Shown: positions 32,330 through 43,086 of the stretch, piece after piece | How positions within the stretch are numbered: position 1 is the first letter of the stretch | Layout: each line of letters starts with the position of its first letter | DNA from: Bathynomus jamesi | Taxonomy: Eukaryota > Arthropoda > Malacostraca > Isopoda > Cirolanidae | DNA length: 64,000 bases | Assembly (NCBI GenBank): GCA_023014485.1 | Contig: JAJOZX010001866.1 | Span: 690,001-754,000 of the forward strand | Direction: 5' to 3' | Position numbers and translations under genes: made by a program | Notes under the pieces: model-generated | Databases searched by the model: none | The model's input: the letters and a program-made list of their open reading frames with translations, nothing else | Told to the model about the DNA's origin: nothing

Positions 32330-33711
32330 AACACACAAAGTTAATAATCCCATGAGGCCTATTGTTAGCTCAGTGGGCTCCGTAACCTATAAGTTATCAA
32401 AATGGTTAGTCAGTTTATTAACACAGTTAGTTGGCTCTATTTCTGAGTCACATATTGTAAATAGCATGGATCTTATTGACAAACTGAAGTTCCCTAATGA
32501 CCCTAATTTCAAATTGGTAAGCTTCGATGTATGCTCGCTATTCACAAAAGTCCCTGTTGATGACCTACTTGATTTTTTAAAAGATAAGATTTCTGAATAT
32601 TCTTTCCCTGTTCAACACAACACTCTTATTGAGTTAATTAAGCTCTGTGTCAAAGATTGTAAATTTCAGTTTGAAAATAAGTTTTATGCTATGTCGTTTG
32701 GATTGGCTATGGGAAATCCCCTTTCACCTGTACTAGCTAATTTATATGTGGAATTTTTTGAAAGTAGAATTTTGCCTACGATTGTTAATTTTAACCTGGT
32801 TTGGTACAGGTATATACATGATATTTTATGCCTTTGGCCTAATAATTTGGATGTGGACTTATTTCTTGGTAGGCTCAACAATTTAGTCCCATCTATTAAG
32901 TTTACAGTTGAAAAAGAAAATGATGGAAGCCTATCTTTTCTTGATCTAAAAATTTGGAGATGCTCTAATCAGTTCAAATATGAAGTCTACCGTAAGCCTA
33001 CTAATAATAACTATTACGTGCATTTTTATTCTGACCATCATCCTTCGATTAAATCCTTTATTTTCTCTGCTGTTTCTTCGAGCATTGAGAGTTGTCAGTC
33101 CTGAATTTCTAGATTCCGAGTTATGCAATATCATGAATATTGGTACTAAATTATGTTATCCTATTTCATTTTTAGATAACTGTCTTAAGAAAGCCAAGAA
33201 TAGGTATTATAATAATGTAATTGTAAAGGAATTTCAGCGTAAAAATATCCTTAGCCTACCTTACCATGTTAATTTTCAATACCTTCCAACTGTACTTAAA
33301 GCAATTGGCATTAATGTAATCTTTAAGTATAATAATACTGTTAAATCACGCCTAATAAAGAATAGCCCTGATAATGTTGTTGGTTGTGTGTATTCGATCG
33401 GATGTACACAATGTAACTCAGTATATATAGGCCAAACCGGTAAAACGTTAGATATTACTGTAAAACAGCATAAATATGCTTGTAGAACAGCTAATACTTC
33501 CAATGCTTTATTTAACCATATGTATAGATGTAACCATAGCATCAAGTGGGATAGTACTAAAGCGCTTGTTAAAAACAGAGATATAATAGAACGAAATATT
33601 CTAGAATGTGCATTTATTCATTTTAAAAACAATTTCAATAACAGTGCGGGGACGTATAAAATTGACGATATCATGTTAAAATTTCTTTTGCCTCTCATTA
33701 ACCCTTGTTAA
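32330..33711 (+). pseudogene. Penelope RT/GIY-YIG endonuclease, broken
   Basis: Two overlapping frames (to 33104 and from 32980) are separated by a frameshift near 33070. The RT part includes RPIVSSVGSVTYKLSKWL, KLVSFDVCSLFTKVP (palm A region with its Asp), GLAMGNPLSP and WYRYIHDILCLWP, where the YVDD box reads YIHD, so one catalytic Asp is lost. The nuclease part is CVYSIGCTQCNSVYIGQTGK with LDITVKQH; the Arg expected after the YIGQT box (R in PLE 1) reads as Thr or Val here. Both enzymes are thus disabled. The N-terminus is missing. Confidence 0.85.
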
Positions 33712-33768
33712 GTATGTGCTAATTGTTTCCTGTACGTTGTATATTTATGGGCATCGCCTTTTATCTTC

Positions 33769-33814
33769 ATTCCCTGACGAGGTGTAGCTTTGAATACACG
33801 AAAGGCCTTGGAAT
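33769..33814 (+). ncRNA. Hammerhead-like motif (PLE family 2, right end)
   Basis: ATTCC (33769-33773), CTGACGA (33774-33780), extra G, GTGTA (33782-33786), loop, TACAC (33795-33799), GAA, AGGCCT (33803-33808), T, GGAAT (33810-33814). Stems I and II have five perfect pairs each. Stem III AGGCCT is a perfect palindrome with no loop. Predicted cleavage is after 33809. Confidence 0.6.
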
Positions 33815-33881
33815 CGTTTTTCTTTTTCCTTGTGGGTTTGCAGCATTCATTCATTTCACGTGTTTTATTGTGAAATTCATC

Positions 33882-33882
<1 letters not shown>

Positions 33883-33937
<55 letters not shown>
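33883..33937. repeat. (TA)n microsatellite
   Basis: A pure TA run between PLE 2 and the 450-bp array. Confidence 0.95.
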
Positions 33938-33939
<2 letters not shown>

Positions 33940-33940
<1 letters not shown>

Positions 33941-36230
33941 AAACACAGACCGTGCATGGAACAAGGAACTCTTCTGGGAAAATTAAATCCACTATAGTCC
34001 GGATAAGTAATGTAAATGACAAATACCATAGTTTTTTCTTTTCATGATTTTAGCCCGACGTGGGCAACGGGTCTCTCGCAAAGAGATCCCATAAATATAG
34101 CTTCCCTCACCAGCTATCTGCAAAGCAGACAGGATCCGGCTTTGGGACATGGATCTAGGGTTTAAAGCAAGCCTAGATCCCTACATTCAGAACCTCTATA
34201 TAAGTAAAAGACTCGTTGCATTCACGTCGTGTTGAATAAATCAAAGAAAAAGGGGTAACTATTGTATTTTTAGCCAAAAAAACCAAAACTTAAACCTCAA
34301 CCGGGACATTGAGCGTCCACTTTTCAAGGCACGAAACACGTCCGTTTAGTATACACAAACTCTCAGAATGGTTCCCTGAGAACATTATATGTTAAACACA
34401 GACCGTGCATGGAACAAGGAACTCTTCTGGGAAAATTAAATCCACTATAGTCCGGAAGTAATGGTAAATGACAAATACCATAGTTTTTTCTTTTTCATGA
34501 TTTTAGCCCGACGTGGGCAACGGGTCTCTCGCAAAGAGATCCCATAAATATAGCTTCCCTCACCAGCTATCTGCAAAGCAGACAGGATCCAGCTTTGGGA
34601 CATGGATCTAGGGTTTAAAGCAAGCCTAGATCCCAAAGCTGGATCCTGTCTGCTTTGCAGATAGCTGGTGAGGGAAGCTATATTTATGGGATCTCTTTGC
34701 GAGAGACCCGTTTGCCCACGTCGGGCTAAATCATGAAAAAGAAAAAAACTATGGTATTTGTCATTTACCATTACTTATCCGGACTATAGTGGATTTAATT
34801 TTCCCAGAAGAGTTCCTTGTTCCATGCACGTCTGTGTTTAACATATAATGTTCTCAGGGAACCATTCTGAGTTGTGTATACTAAACGGACGTGTTTCGTG
34901 CCTTGAAAAGTGGACGCTCAATGTCCCGGTTGAGTTTAAGTTTTGTTTTTTTGGCTAAAAATACAATAGTTACCCCCTTTTTCTTTGATTTATTCAACAC
35001 GACGTGAATGCAACGAGTCTTTTACTTATATAGAGGTTCTGAATGTAGGGATCTAGGCTTGCTTTAAACCCTAGATCCATGTCCCAAAGCTGGATCCTGT
35101 CTGCTTTGCAGATAGCTGGTGAGGGAAGCTATATTTATGGGATCTCTTTGCGAGAGACCGTTGCCCACGTCGGGCTAAAATCATGAAAAAGAAAAAACTA
35201 TGGTATTTGTCATTTACCATTACTTATCCGGACTATAGTGGATTTAATTTTCCCAGAAGAGTTCCATGTTCCATGCACGGTCGTGTTTAACATATAATGT
35301 TCTCAGGGAACCATTCTGAGTTTGTGTATACTAAACGGACGTGTTTCGTGCCTTGAAAAGTGGACGCTCAATGTCCCGGTTGAGGTTTAAGTTTTGTTTT
35401 TTTTGGCTAAAAATACAATAGTTACCCCCTTTTTCTTTGATTTATTCAACACGACGTGAATGCAACGAGTCTTTTACTTATATAGAGGTTCTGAATGTAG
35501 GGATCTAGGCTTGCTTTAAACCCTAGATCCATGTCCCAAAGCTGGATCCTGTCTGCTTTGCAGATAGCTGGTGAGGGAAGCTATATTTATGGGATCTCTT
35601 TGCGAGAGACCCGTTGCCCACGTCGGGCTAAAATCATGAAAAAGAAAAAACTATGGTATTTGTCATTTACCATTACTTATCCGGACTATAGTGGATTTAA
35701 TTTTCCCAGAAGAGTTCCTTGTTCCATGCACGGTCTGTGTTTAACATATAATGTTCTCAGGGAACCATTCTGAGTTTGTGTATACTAAACGGACGTGTTT
35801 CGTGCCTTGAAAAGTGGACGCTCAATGTCCCGGTTGAGGTTTAAGTTTTGTTTTTTTTGGCTAAAAATACAATAGTTACCCCCTTTTTCTTTGATTTATT
35901 CAACACGACGTGAATGCAACGAGTCTTTTACTTATATAGAGGTTCTGAATGTAGGGATCTAGGCTTGCTTTAAACCCTAGATCCATGTCCCAAAGCTGGA
36001 TCCTGTCTGCTTTGCAGATAGCTGGTGAGGGAAGCTATATTTTAGGGTCTCTTTGCGAGAGACCCGTTGCCCGTCGGCTAAAATCACATGAAAAAGAAAA
36101 AACTATGGTATTTGTCATTTACCATTACTTATCCGTACTATAGTGGATTTAATTTTCCCAGAAGAAGTTCCTTGTTCCATGCACGGTCTGTGTTTTAACA
36201 TATAATGTTCTCAGGGAACCATTCTGAGTT

Positions 36231-36235
<5 letters not shown>
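33940..36235. repeat. ~450-bp tandem array with an inversion
   Basis: About one and a half units run leftward (33940-34631), then the orientation flips at about 34631 and about three and a half units run rightward. The landmark ACATATAATGTTCTCAGGGA recurs near 34840, 35290, 35743 and 36198 (period about 450-455). Units contain GATCTAGGCTTGCTTTAAAC, a CTCTTTGCGAGAG hairpin, and CACGACGTGAATGCAACGAG. Copies differ by few bases. Long (TA)n tracts bound both sides. No ORF of known type. A diverged single fold-back pair lies at 23.9 kb. Confidence 0.9.

Positions 36236-36266
<31 letters not shown>
36236..36266. repeat. (TA)n microsatellite
   Basis: A TA run separating the 450-bp array from a mariner-type element. 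Confidence 0.95.
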
Positions 36267-36269
<3 letters not shown>

Positions 36270-37188
36270 GGTGGGCGGAAAGTAGCTCCCTATTTTGATT
36301 GGTAAAAAAATACGTATATTATCCATTTATTTCAGAAGAAATAATATGAAAAGGTAGGCATACATGGTAGGTTTCTCTGAATTCAATGTGGGCTCCAACT
36401 CTTTCCACCACTTCTGGAGCCGCCCAGGAATGGCGTCCACTGACTTTAGCAGGAACTCCGGCGGGATGGAGGACATGACTTCCCGAATTCGGTCTCCAGT
36501 TTCTTCCAATGTCCTCGGTTTGGTGCGGTAGACTTCTTCCTTTACCCACCCCCAAAGAAAGAGAGTCGCACGGTGTCAAGTCGGGGCTCCTGGCTGGCCA
36601 TTGATGTGGACCACGACGACCCATCCAACGCCCATGGAAGTGGCATCCAGCCACTCACGGACAACAAGAGCGAAGTGCGGAGGGGGGCCATCTTGCATAA
36701 ATATCAGATCGTCGATGTTCTCCCATGTGCTGACAACCGGCTAGACCTCGTTTTCGCAACATAGCAAGGTACCGCTCAGCATTCATGGTGTTTGCGCAGA
36801 AGGAACGGCCCACAACCTGATCTGAGGTCATAACCACACCACACCGTTACACTGAACGATTCCTGCCGTTTTTCAGCGTAACCGTGCGACTTCTTTCTTT
36901 GGGGTGGGTAAAGGAAGAAGTCTACCGCACCAAACCGAGGACATTGGAAGAACTGGAGGACGATTCGGAAGTCATGTCCTCCATCCCCGCCGGAGTTCCT
37001 GCTAAAGTCAGTGGACGCCATTCCTGGGCGGCTCCAGAAGCTGGTGGAAAGAGTTGGAGCCCACATTGAATTTTAGAGAAAACCTACCATGTATGCCTAC
37101 CTTTTCATATTATTTCTTCTGAAATAAATGGATAATATACGTATTTTTTTACCAATCCAAAATAGGGAGCTACTTTCCGCCCACCCTG
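36267..37188 (-). mobile_element. Fold-back mariner derivative, ~300-bp arms
   Basis: Ends CAGGGTGGGCGGAAAGTAGC on both sides with flanking TA. The first 310 and last 305 bases are inverted copies and both contain the C-terminal third of the transposase (VKEEVYRTKPRTLEE, IPPEFLLKSVDAIPGRL, on the minus strand in the left arm). The middle, about 36580-36885, carries FMQDGPPPHFAL with the second catalytic Asp on the minus strand, and WMGRRGPHQWPARSPDL overlaps the left arm edge. The N-terminal half of the transposase has been replaced by the inverted copy of the 3' end. It cannot make transposase but keeps both ends. Confidence 0.85.
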
Positions 37189-37206
37189 TATATATATATA
37201 TATATA

Positions 37207-37490
37207 GCCTCGTGGTGTAGTGGTTAGCGTCGTTGACTACGAATCCATCGGCCCCGGGTTCGAGACCCAGTGACGGCATCCGCGCGCAGTAAAACCCAGC
37301 TGTTCATCTTCCACACAATAAAGAAAGTGGTTGTAGATAAATGGGTACCCTGGATGGCCTAGTAGTTAAGACGCTGGCTGCTGGTGGGGCGTGTTCGGAT
37401 TCCACGTTAAACTGTATGTCTAAAGTGGAGTGAAAAGCTGACCTTCGTCCAGAATGACAATTCGGGCGGAATCTAACCAAAGGTTACCAA
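37207..37490 (+). mobile_element. Dimeric tRNA-derived SINE, copy 2
   Basis: Starts GCCTCGTGGTGTAGTGG and has GGGTTCGAGACCC, CAGCTGTTCATC, the second unit CTGGATGGCCTAGTAG with GTTCGGATTCC, and the tail CTGACCTTCGTCCAGAATGA. (TA)n precedes it and (CA)n(TA)n follows. Confidence 0.85.
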
Positions 37491-37530
37491 AGGTGTACAC
37501 CACACACACACATATATATATATATATATA

Positions 37531-38902
37531 GGGTGGGAGGAAAGTCTTTAGGATTTTATACATACAACTATTTTTGTTAAAACATTATACAGATAAGTGT
37601 TCAAATGATGAAACAAAGCAAACAAAAGTCTATAAGAATTTTTATTCATACAAATATTTTGTTAAATTATAATTTAATCTTCAAAGAGTTCTCCATCCGC
37701 TATCATACATTTGTGCATTCTCTTTATGAACTCTTCATTGTTCTTATGAACATCGAGTGATATCCTTTTCAGTGTTCATCTGTTCTGCGGCCAAAAGGGC
37801 AGTTACATTTGGATAGATGAACCAGGAGTGTAGAATTTTGTCACGCAAATAACCCAAAGCCAGAATTACATGGGGTTAATTAATCAGGTGATCTAGCTGG
37901 CCACTCGATGGGACCTCGCCGCCAGAGACCCATCTTCCTTCAAGGTTCGTATCCAAATCTCACGGACAGCTTTCAGAGTAATGTGGCGACGGTCCATCAT
38001 GTTGATAAAGCCATTCCTGCAACGCCATTAGTAAACTGTGGCAAAACTTTGTCCTCTCAATACTGCAATAGCGTTTTCCATCATTCATCGTATCTCTCGA
38101 TATGTAAAAGGAAACGAGTCCTGAATAACCACGCAAGCCAAACTGTTAGTGTAGCCTTTTTAACGGTTTACCCAATCATATTTTGGATTTTTTTTTTTTT
38201 GCCCAGTAGTGAACGTTGCGTTTGTTTTTCTTTATTCGTTAAACTGAAGACACATTCATCTGAAAATTTGATCTTTCGGAGGAAATCTGGATCACTGTTA
38301 AACTTTTGTTTCATTGTTTCAGCAAATTGCAGTCGTCTATCAGAATCATCGTCGTATAGAGTAAATGGGTTTGTAATCGTGGTATCCCTGTGATTTCAAT
38401 ATTTTTGCTACTGAAGATTTGGAAATACCCAGTTTCTCTGCGTATTTTCTCGTTGAAGTTGTTGGATCTCGTTGAAAACTGGCGAGGAAATTTTCTTTCA
38501 TGTTGTCTCCTGTCGCCGTTACTGGCATTCCGTTTCTTGAACGATCTTTTACCAGACTCCCTGTTTCCAAAGTTTGAGCTTCCAGTATCGAAGAGTGGTT
38601 GTATTTGGTGGTGGTTTATTATATTTTTCTTGAAATAAACGCAAACTTTCTTCACAATTATCATAGGAAATAGCCAACGATGCAAGATACACTTTTTCTG
38701 CATTGCTGTATTCCATCCTTACTGACATGGTGCTGACTGGGGCTGGGCCCAGGGCCTTCCTGTTCTAGCCTAGGGTCATTCCTGGCCTTGTATAGTTGTT
38801 TTGAAAAGTATCGTATACACTGCAGTGATATCATTGGAATTTATTTATTATTAACAAATTATTTGCATATATAAAATCCTTAAAGACTTTTCTCCCACCC
38901 TG
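37531..38902 (-). mobile_element. Tc1/mariner element, degenerate
   Basis: The left end GGGTGGGAGGAAAGTCTTTA and right end read inward CAGGGTGGGAGAAAAGTCTTTA form terminal inverted repeats next to TA runs. Minus-strand transposase pieces: a helix-turn-helix region KYAEKLGISKSSVAKILKSQ (about 38390-38450), FSDECVFSLTNKEKQ (first catalytic Asp, about 38230-38270), QHDGPSPHY (second, about 37990), and GPIEWPARSPDL (third, about 37890). Frameshifts and stops lie between all of them. Confidence 0.8.
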
Positions 38903-38911
38903 TATATATAG

Positions 38912-39012
38912 CAACTCGCTCTTTCATCAGGCCAGGTCTAGAAGTGGGACCACCAGCTTGACCTTCGTGTGAAGAAAGACAGACGCACGAAACTTCTACC
39001 AGGCTTACCAGG
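38912..39012 (+). mobile_element. LINE 3' fragment (copy A family)
   Basis: GCAACTCGCTCTTTCATC, CCAGCTTGACCTTCGTGTGA and GACAGACGCACGAAAC match the 3' UTR of LINE copy A (6070-6150) in plus orientation. It lies between two mariner elements. Confidence 0.65.
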
Positions 39013-39022
39013 TTTATATATA

Positions 39023-40587
39023 CAGGGTCTGTCAAAAAAAACTAAGCCAAATTCAAACCTTTATTAAAACAAAACCATTTATCTAATTAAGTTGAATTTT
39101 TTACACAATAAAGTATAGGTAATCACCTATTATCCTTTAAATTTTTATGACGATATCTTCGGAATTGTTAATTTTATTAATAATTAACTAAAAAGTGAGA
39201 TTCTCCTACTTAACATGAAAAAAATTTTTTTTTACGATATACTGTAGATAATTTTTAGTTTAATAAAATTAAAAGAGCTGTTCAATATGATTCCCTTGCA
39301 TTTCTATCACTTTTTTAATCTTGGTCTGAATTTGTCTATTGCTCGATTTATTTGCTCTTGGGGGCTCTGCCCATTTTGCGATAATCAACTCACGCAATGA
39401 TTGACATCCCTTATTCTGTTCCTATACACTCTCTCTGCCAAGTTTTCCCATATTCCGTAGTCTACAGGGTTTAGGTCAGGGCTGTTAGGTGGCCAATTAT
39501 TCGGTTCCAGAAATTCAGGCACATTCTTTTTCAAATATTCGATGGTTGTTTTGGCAGTATGTGATGTTGCACCATCTTGTTGAAAATAAGTAACCTTGAC
39601 TAGCCAAGTTTCTCATTTCTGGAAGCATTTTCTCAAGCAGGGTATTTGAATAATATTGAGCATTAATTTTCACTCCTGGCTCAATAAAAAATATTGAAGT
39701 TTTTCCCAACTTGGACACTCCAACAGAAACCATGACGCTAGAAGAAAAGTGACTCCTTGTTGCGTACAGTCTTTCATCTTGGATTTCATTTTTCTTCGCA
39801 ACATCAGAATAACCCGGTCATTCTGTGAGTTTCTTGGTGGCTCTACCGTAAACGTTTTTCATCCGTAAAAATGTCTTGGAAAGTTTATCTTCAGTTATTA
39901 TACGTAAAATACGTTTGGATTTCTTAACTCTTTTCTGACAGTTTACTTCTGACAATCTTTGTCCATGCACTCTTTTAAATGGTTTAAATTGCAGATCAGA
40001 TTTAATAATCCTTCTTACGCTTGATTCTGATATTTCTAGTTCTTTTGATATTTGAGCAGGTGTCATGTGGCTACCAGGTCGATCCTCTTGACTAGGATAC
40101 GTTCCTCCACTTTCTGAATATTTTCATCTACTCTAACTGAGTTTGTCGCCCATTACCAACCTTCCTTTCAATGCTTCCTGTTTCATCGATAGTTCTCAAT
40201 AAGTAATCTAAACCTGATCTAGTCCATCCTTTATATCGAATTCAGAAAGTAATTTTCCTCGCACTATAACCTTTTTCAACTCTATAATGCTTTATAATTA
40301 TTTTATTTCATGTGAGAATGACATATTTAGAGGTATTCACGAAATTTTTTAAATCTAAACAAATTCTGAAAAAGAGAAAAAAGAAGATATTACATAATGA
40401 AAAACTGAAATTTTCGCAATCTGTAGAAATAACCGCATAACTCCTAAATATTTAAAATAAAGTTATAAAATTATCACAAATTATTTATGAGCCTTTTATT
40501 TATTTAGTGTAAAAAAATATTTGAAATCTCTATCAAATTGTGCATTTTATAGAGATTTCAAATTGGCTTAGTTTTTTTTGACAGACC

Positions 40588-40590
<3 letters not shown>
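39023..40590 (-). mobile_element. Tc1/mariner element, degenerate
   Basis: Ends CAGGGTCTGTCAAAAAAAAC and, read inward from the right, CACGGTCTGTCAAAAAAAAC with flanking TA. Minus-strand transposase: MTPAQISKELEISESSVRRI (helix-turn-helix, about 40010-40066), LRMKNVYGRATKK, MVSVGVSKLGKTSIFF (39733), LFSTRWCNITYC (about 39560-39590; a one-base shift yields the usual QQDGATSH form), and WPPNSPDLNPVDYGIWENL (about 39430-39500). Same transposase type as the elements at 10.8 and 19.3 kb. Confidence 0.85.
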
Positions 40591-40624
<34 letters not shown>

Positions 40625-41030
40625 ACATTAAGAGAAAATTGAAAAAATAGAAAAAACGGCAAAAATGAATCATTATTGAAAGAGAGAAAGAATTTAAAAT
40701 GGAGATCGCAGGAAGGAAATAAACTGACTATTTATAAAAATATGGCAAATATTCTATTAATTCTGTAAAGCTATTTTATAGTCGTATTCCAATCAAACTC
40801 AGAAAGAAGATTAATAAAGATATTGGTGGAAAAAAAGTATAAAAATACCGCAAAGTCTGCAGACCATAAGTTTATAATAATATTAAGATAAAATCAAAAT
40901 TTGATTCTGACAATCCTTCCGACCCATTCCAATGTTTCGTTCGTCTGCGATTTGTGGTTTAGGTAAAGCTTTTCAAATGGCTCAAATTTAAAATAAAACA
41001 CACGCAGCCACATCAAATACATATATATAT
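40591..41030. other. (TA)n and spacer
   Basis: (TA)n at 40590-40621, then AT-rich DNA with no recognised features. Confidence 0.6.
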
Positions 41031-41033
41031 ATA

Positions 41034-41215
41034 TGAATAGAAACGACAAAGTGTTAAGGAACGTTTCTGCACACGAAGGCCCTGGGTTCGATTCCCGGGC
41101 GGTTCGCCTCATTTTTCATTATTCGTTATCTCTCCTCCTCGTGTGCAGAAACGTTCCTTAACACTTATGTCGTTTCTATTCATTTATATACTGCGCGGTC
41201 ATTGCAGTTATATGC
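41034..41215. repeat. Fold-back SINE-like repeat with B box
   Basis: Inverted arms (41034-41080 and 41147-41186) share AATAGAAACGACA, AGTGTTAAGGAACG and TTTCTGCACACGA. On the plus strand GGTTCGATTCCCGGGCGGTTCGCCTCATTTTTC resembles the second half of the tRNA-like body of the 266-bp array. (TA)n tracts bound both sides. Confidence 0.65.
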
Positions 41216-41236
41216 ATATATATATATATATATATA

Positions 41237-41445
41237 TTGGTTTTGAAGAAATGTTCGGATGGACCTGTGTTCGACCCCTCTGCCCTCTGCATTATTTGGG
41301 AAATTTTATGGTAGCCATTTTTCGATCAACCAAAGGAAGGATAAACAGCTGGAAGAGTTGCGCGCCGCTTCCCGCGACGGGAATCGAACCTGATCCGATG
41401 AATCTGTGGTTAGGAATGCTAACTACTACACCACCTAGGGGCATA
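41237..41445 (-). mobile_element. Diverged tRNA-derived SINE and LINE tail
   Basis: 41240-41285 resembles the last bases of LINE copy C (GGACCTGTGTTCGACCCCTC). 41318-41445, read on the minus strand, has CTAGGTGGTGTAGTAGTTAG (A-box-like) and GGTTCGATTCCCG (B box), so it is a tRNA-derived unit of another SINE family with only one tRNA unit. Confidence 0.55.
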
Positions 41446-41789
41446 TACATATATATAGTATATGGAAGACTTTACTATGAGTGTGACTGAAATGGAATGT
41501 TTTACGCTATACATAAAATCAAAAGAGAAAAACACAATTATAAAATTTTAGTGATGCTACTCTACTACTACTACTACTACTATACTACTACTACTACTAA
41601 TAATAATAATAATAATAATAATAATTGAAAACAAATATAAAATTACAAACAAATACAAAATGGGAATAATATGAAACCTATATTAATTAATTATTGGAAA
41701 TCACAACGTTTCAGTAGAAACTAGACTATATATTGTTCTCAGAATTCATGCAACACTAAAATATACACACATTGAATTGTACATGTGAC

Positions 41790-41850
<61 letters not shown>

Positions 41851-41874
41851 TATATAATATATATATATATATTA
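41446..41874. repeat. Microsatellites (CTA)n, (TAA)n and (TA)n
   Basis: (CTA)n at about 41563-41600, (TAA)n to about 41623, and a long interrupted (TA)n at 41793-41871. Nothing else was recognised. Confidence 0.85.
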
Positions 41875-42534
41875 GGGCCCTGCGAAGAGAGGATTCGATT
41901 TGATTCGTTAGCTTGGGCTCCGATTCGATATTTCGAATCTCCATTAAGTCCGGTAAACACCTTCGTAAATAAACACTTTTCTTTTTACTTAGATTATAAT
42001 TCAATCTGCGCCTCGGTGGTGTAGTTAGTGGTTAGCGTCGCTGACTACGAATCCATCGGCCCCGGGTTCGAGACCCGGTGACGGCAGCCGTCGCGCAGCA
42101 AAAACCCAGCTGTTCATCCTTCCACACAATAAAGGAAGTGGTTGGTAGATAAATGGGTACTCTGGGTGGCCTATTGGTTAATGCTGGGCTTGCTGGTGGG
42201 GTGGTTCGGATTCCACGTTAAACTGTAGGTCTAAGGTGGAGTGAAAGCTTGACCTTCGTCAGAATGAATAATTCGGGCGGAAGCTAACCAAAGGTTATAC
42301 TGAGACTAATCTCTTGTGCAATAACACTTTTATCATCCTTTAACACCATTGTTCCTCCTCATGATCAAATATTTACTACACCTTTTTTAGAAGAATTTAC
42401 TTTGTCCTTTCTTCTCAACAAAATTTAATTAATTTTATGCTTATCACTCATTGCGTGTAGAAACACTCTAATCTATATGTGTACAGTTGATTCGATTCGA
42501 GATTCGATTCGAAATAATTGTGATTCGCGGGGCC
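41875..42534. mobile_element. GATTCG-repeat MITE with nested SINE
   Basis: The left end GGGCCCTGCGAAG followed by GATTCGATTTGATTCG and the right end read inward GGCCCCGCGAATCAC followed by CGAATCGAATC form inverted ends with short GATTCG repeats. TTA lies on both sides. A dimeric SINE is inserted at 42008-42298. No ORF. I suspect a non-autonomous hAT or Harbinger-like element; the target duplication (TTA or TA) cannot be resolved inside (TA)n. Confidence 0.65.
42008..42298 (+). mobile_element. Dimeric tRNA-derived SINE, copy 3
   Basis: GCGCCTCGGTGGTGTAG, GGGTTCGAGACCCGGTGACGG, second unit with GTTCGGATTCCACG, tail AGCTTGACCTTCGTCAGAAT. It is nested in the GATTCG-repeat MITE and thus younger than it. 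Confidence 0.85.
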
Positions 42535-43086
42535 TTAATATATAATGTTATAATGTTATAATAATGTTATAATGTTTAAGACCAACAAAGACCCTAGGAT
42601 CCACTCATGGCTGGTCTACCTAAATGTGTTCGTAATCGTGTATTGTGTATGTCCTCCGTGGTGGCGGAGGGGACCTACAATTTTACGTGGGTTCCGAACC
42701 ACAGAAATAAGAAATTTATGTAAAAACCGCCGGTAAATTGGCAACGACCAATTTTTACGAAACTAAATAATTATCAATTTAAAACCAATTATTCGATTTA
42801 AAACTAAAGATAGAATCTCTGGATCCAGAGGATCTAGTCATAATAGACTACTATCCACAAATATGTTACACTCTATATCTATTTATACGGACATGCAAAT
42901 ATATCAGATCCAAAGAATCCAGTCAATTTCATTACGGTATCCATCAAGTCACGGTCCATATCGATTGCGGACCAAGTCAAAATTTACAATCATATACATT
43001 ACAATATATACACTTACGAGAAAAGTGTAGGTGTGGCTGTAAAGACTGTACAGTAATGTAGAAATGTGTGTGCACCCATTTTGGGT
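42535..43086. other. Spacer with a short SINE-like piece
   Basis: 42650-42715 on the minus strand has TGTGGTTCGGAACCCACG and TTGTAGGTCC, resembling the second tRNA unit of the dimeric SINE. The rest is AT-rich and unrecognised. Confidence 0.5.

Larger units (their letters stand above)
32000..33882 (+). mobile_element. Penelope-like element 2 with inverted ends
   Basis: A 1.88-kb PLE. The left 32000-32328 is an inverted copy of the right about 33532-33850, including part of the ORF C-terminus, the 3' UTR and a hammerhead-like end. The arms are almost identical. The body starts at about 32330 within the RT. It ends with TTTCACGTGTTTTATTGTGAAAT and a long (TA)n (33883-33937). The layout equals PLE 1, though sequence and hammerhead family differ. 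Confidence 0.88.

Noticed and set aside
33940..36235. LTR retrotransposon or tandem LTRs
   Set aside because: The unit lacks TG..CA ends, a primer binding site or gag/pol sequence, and it changes orientation within the array.
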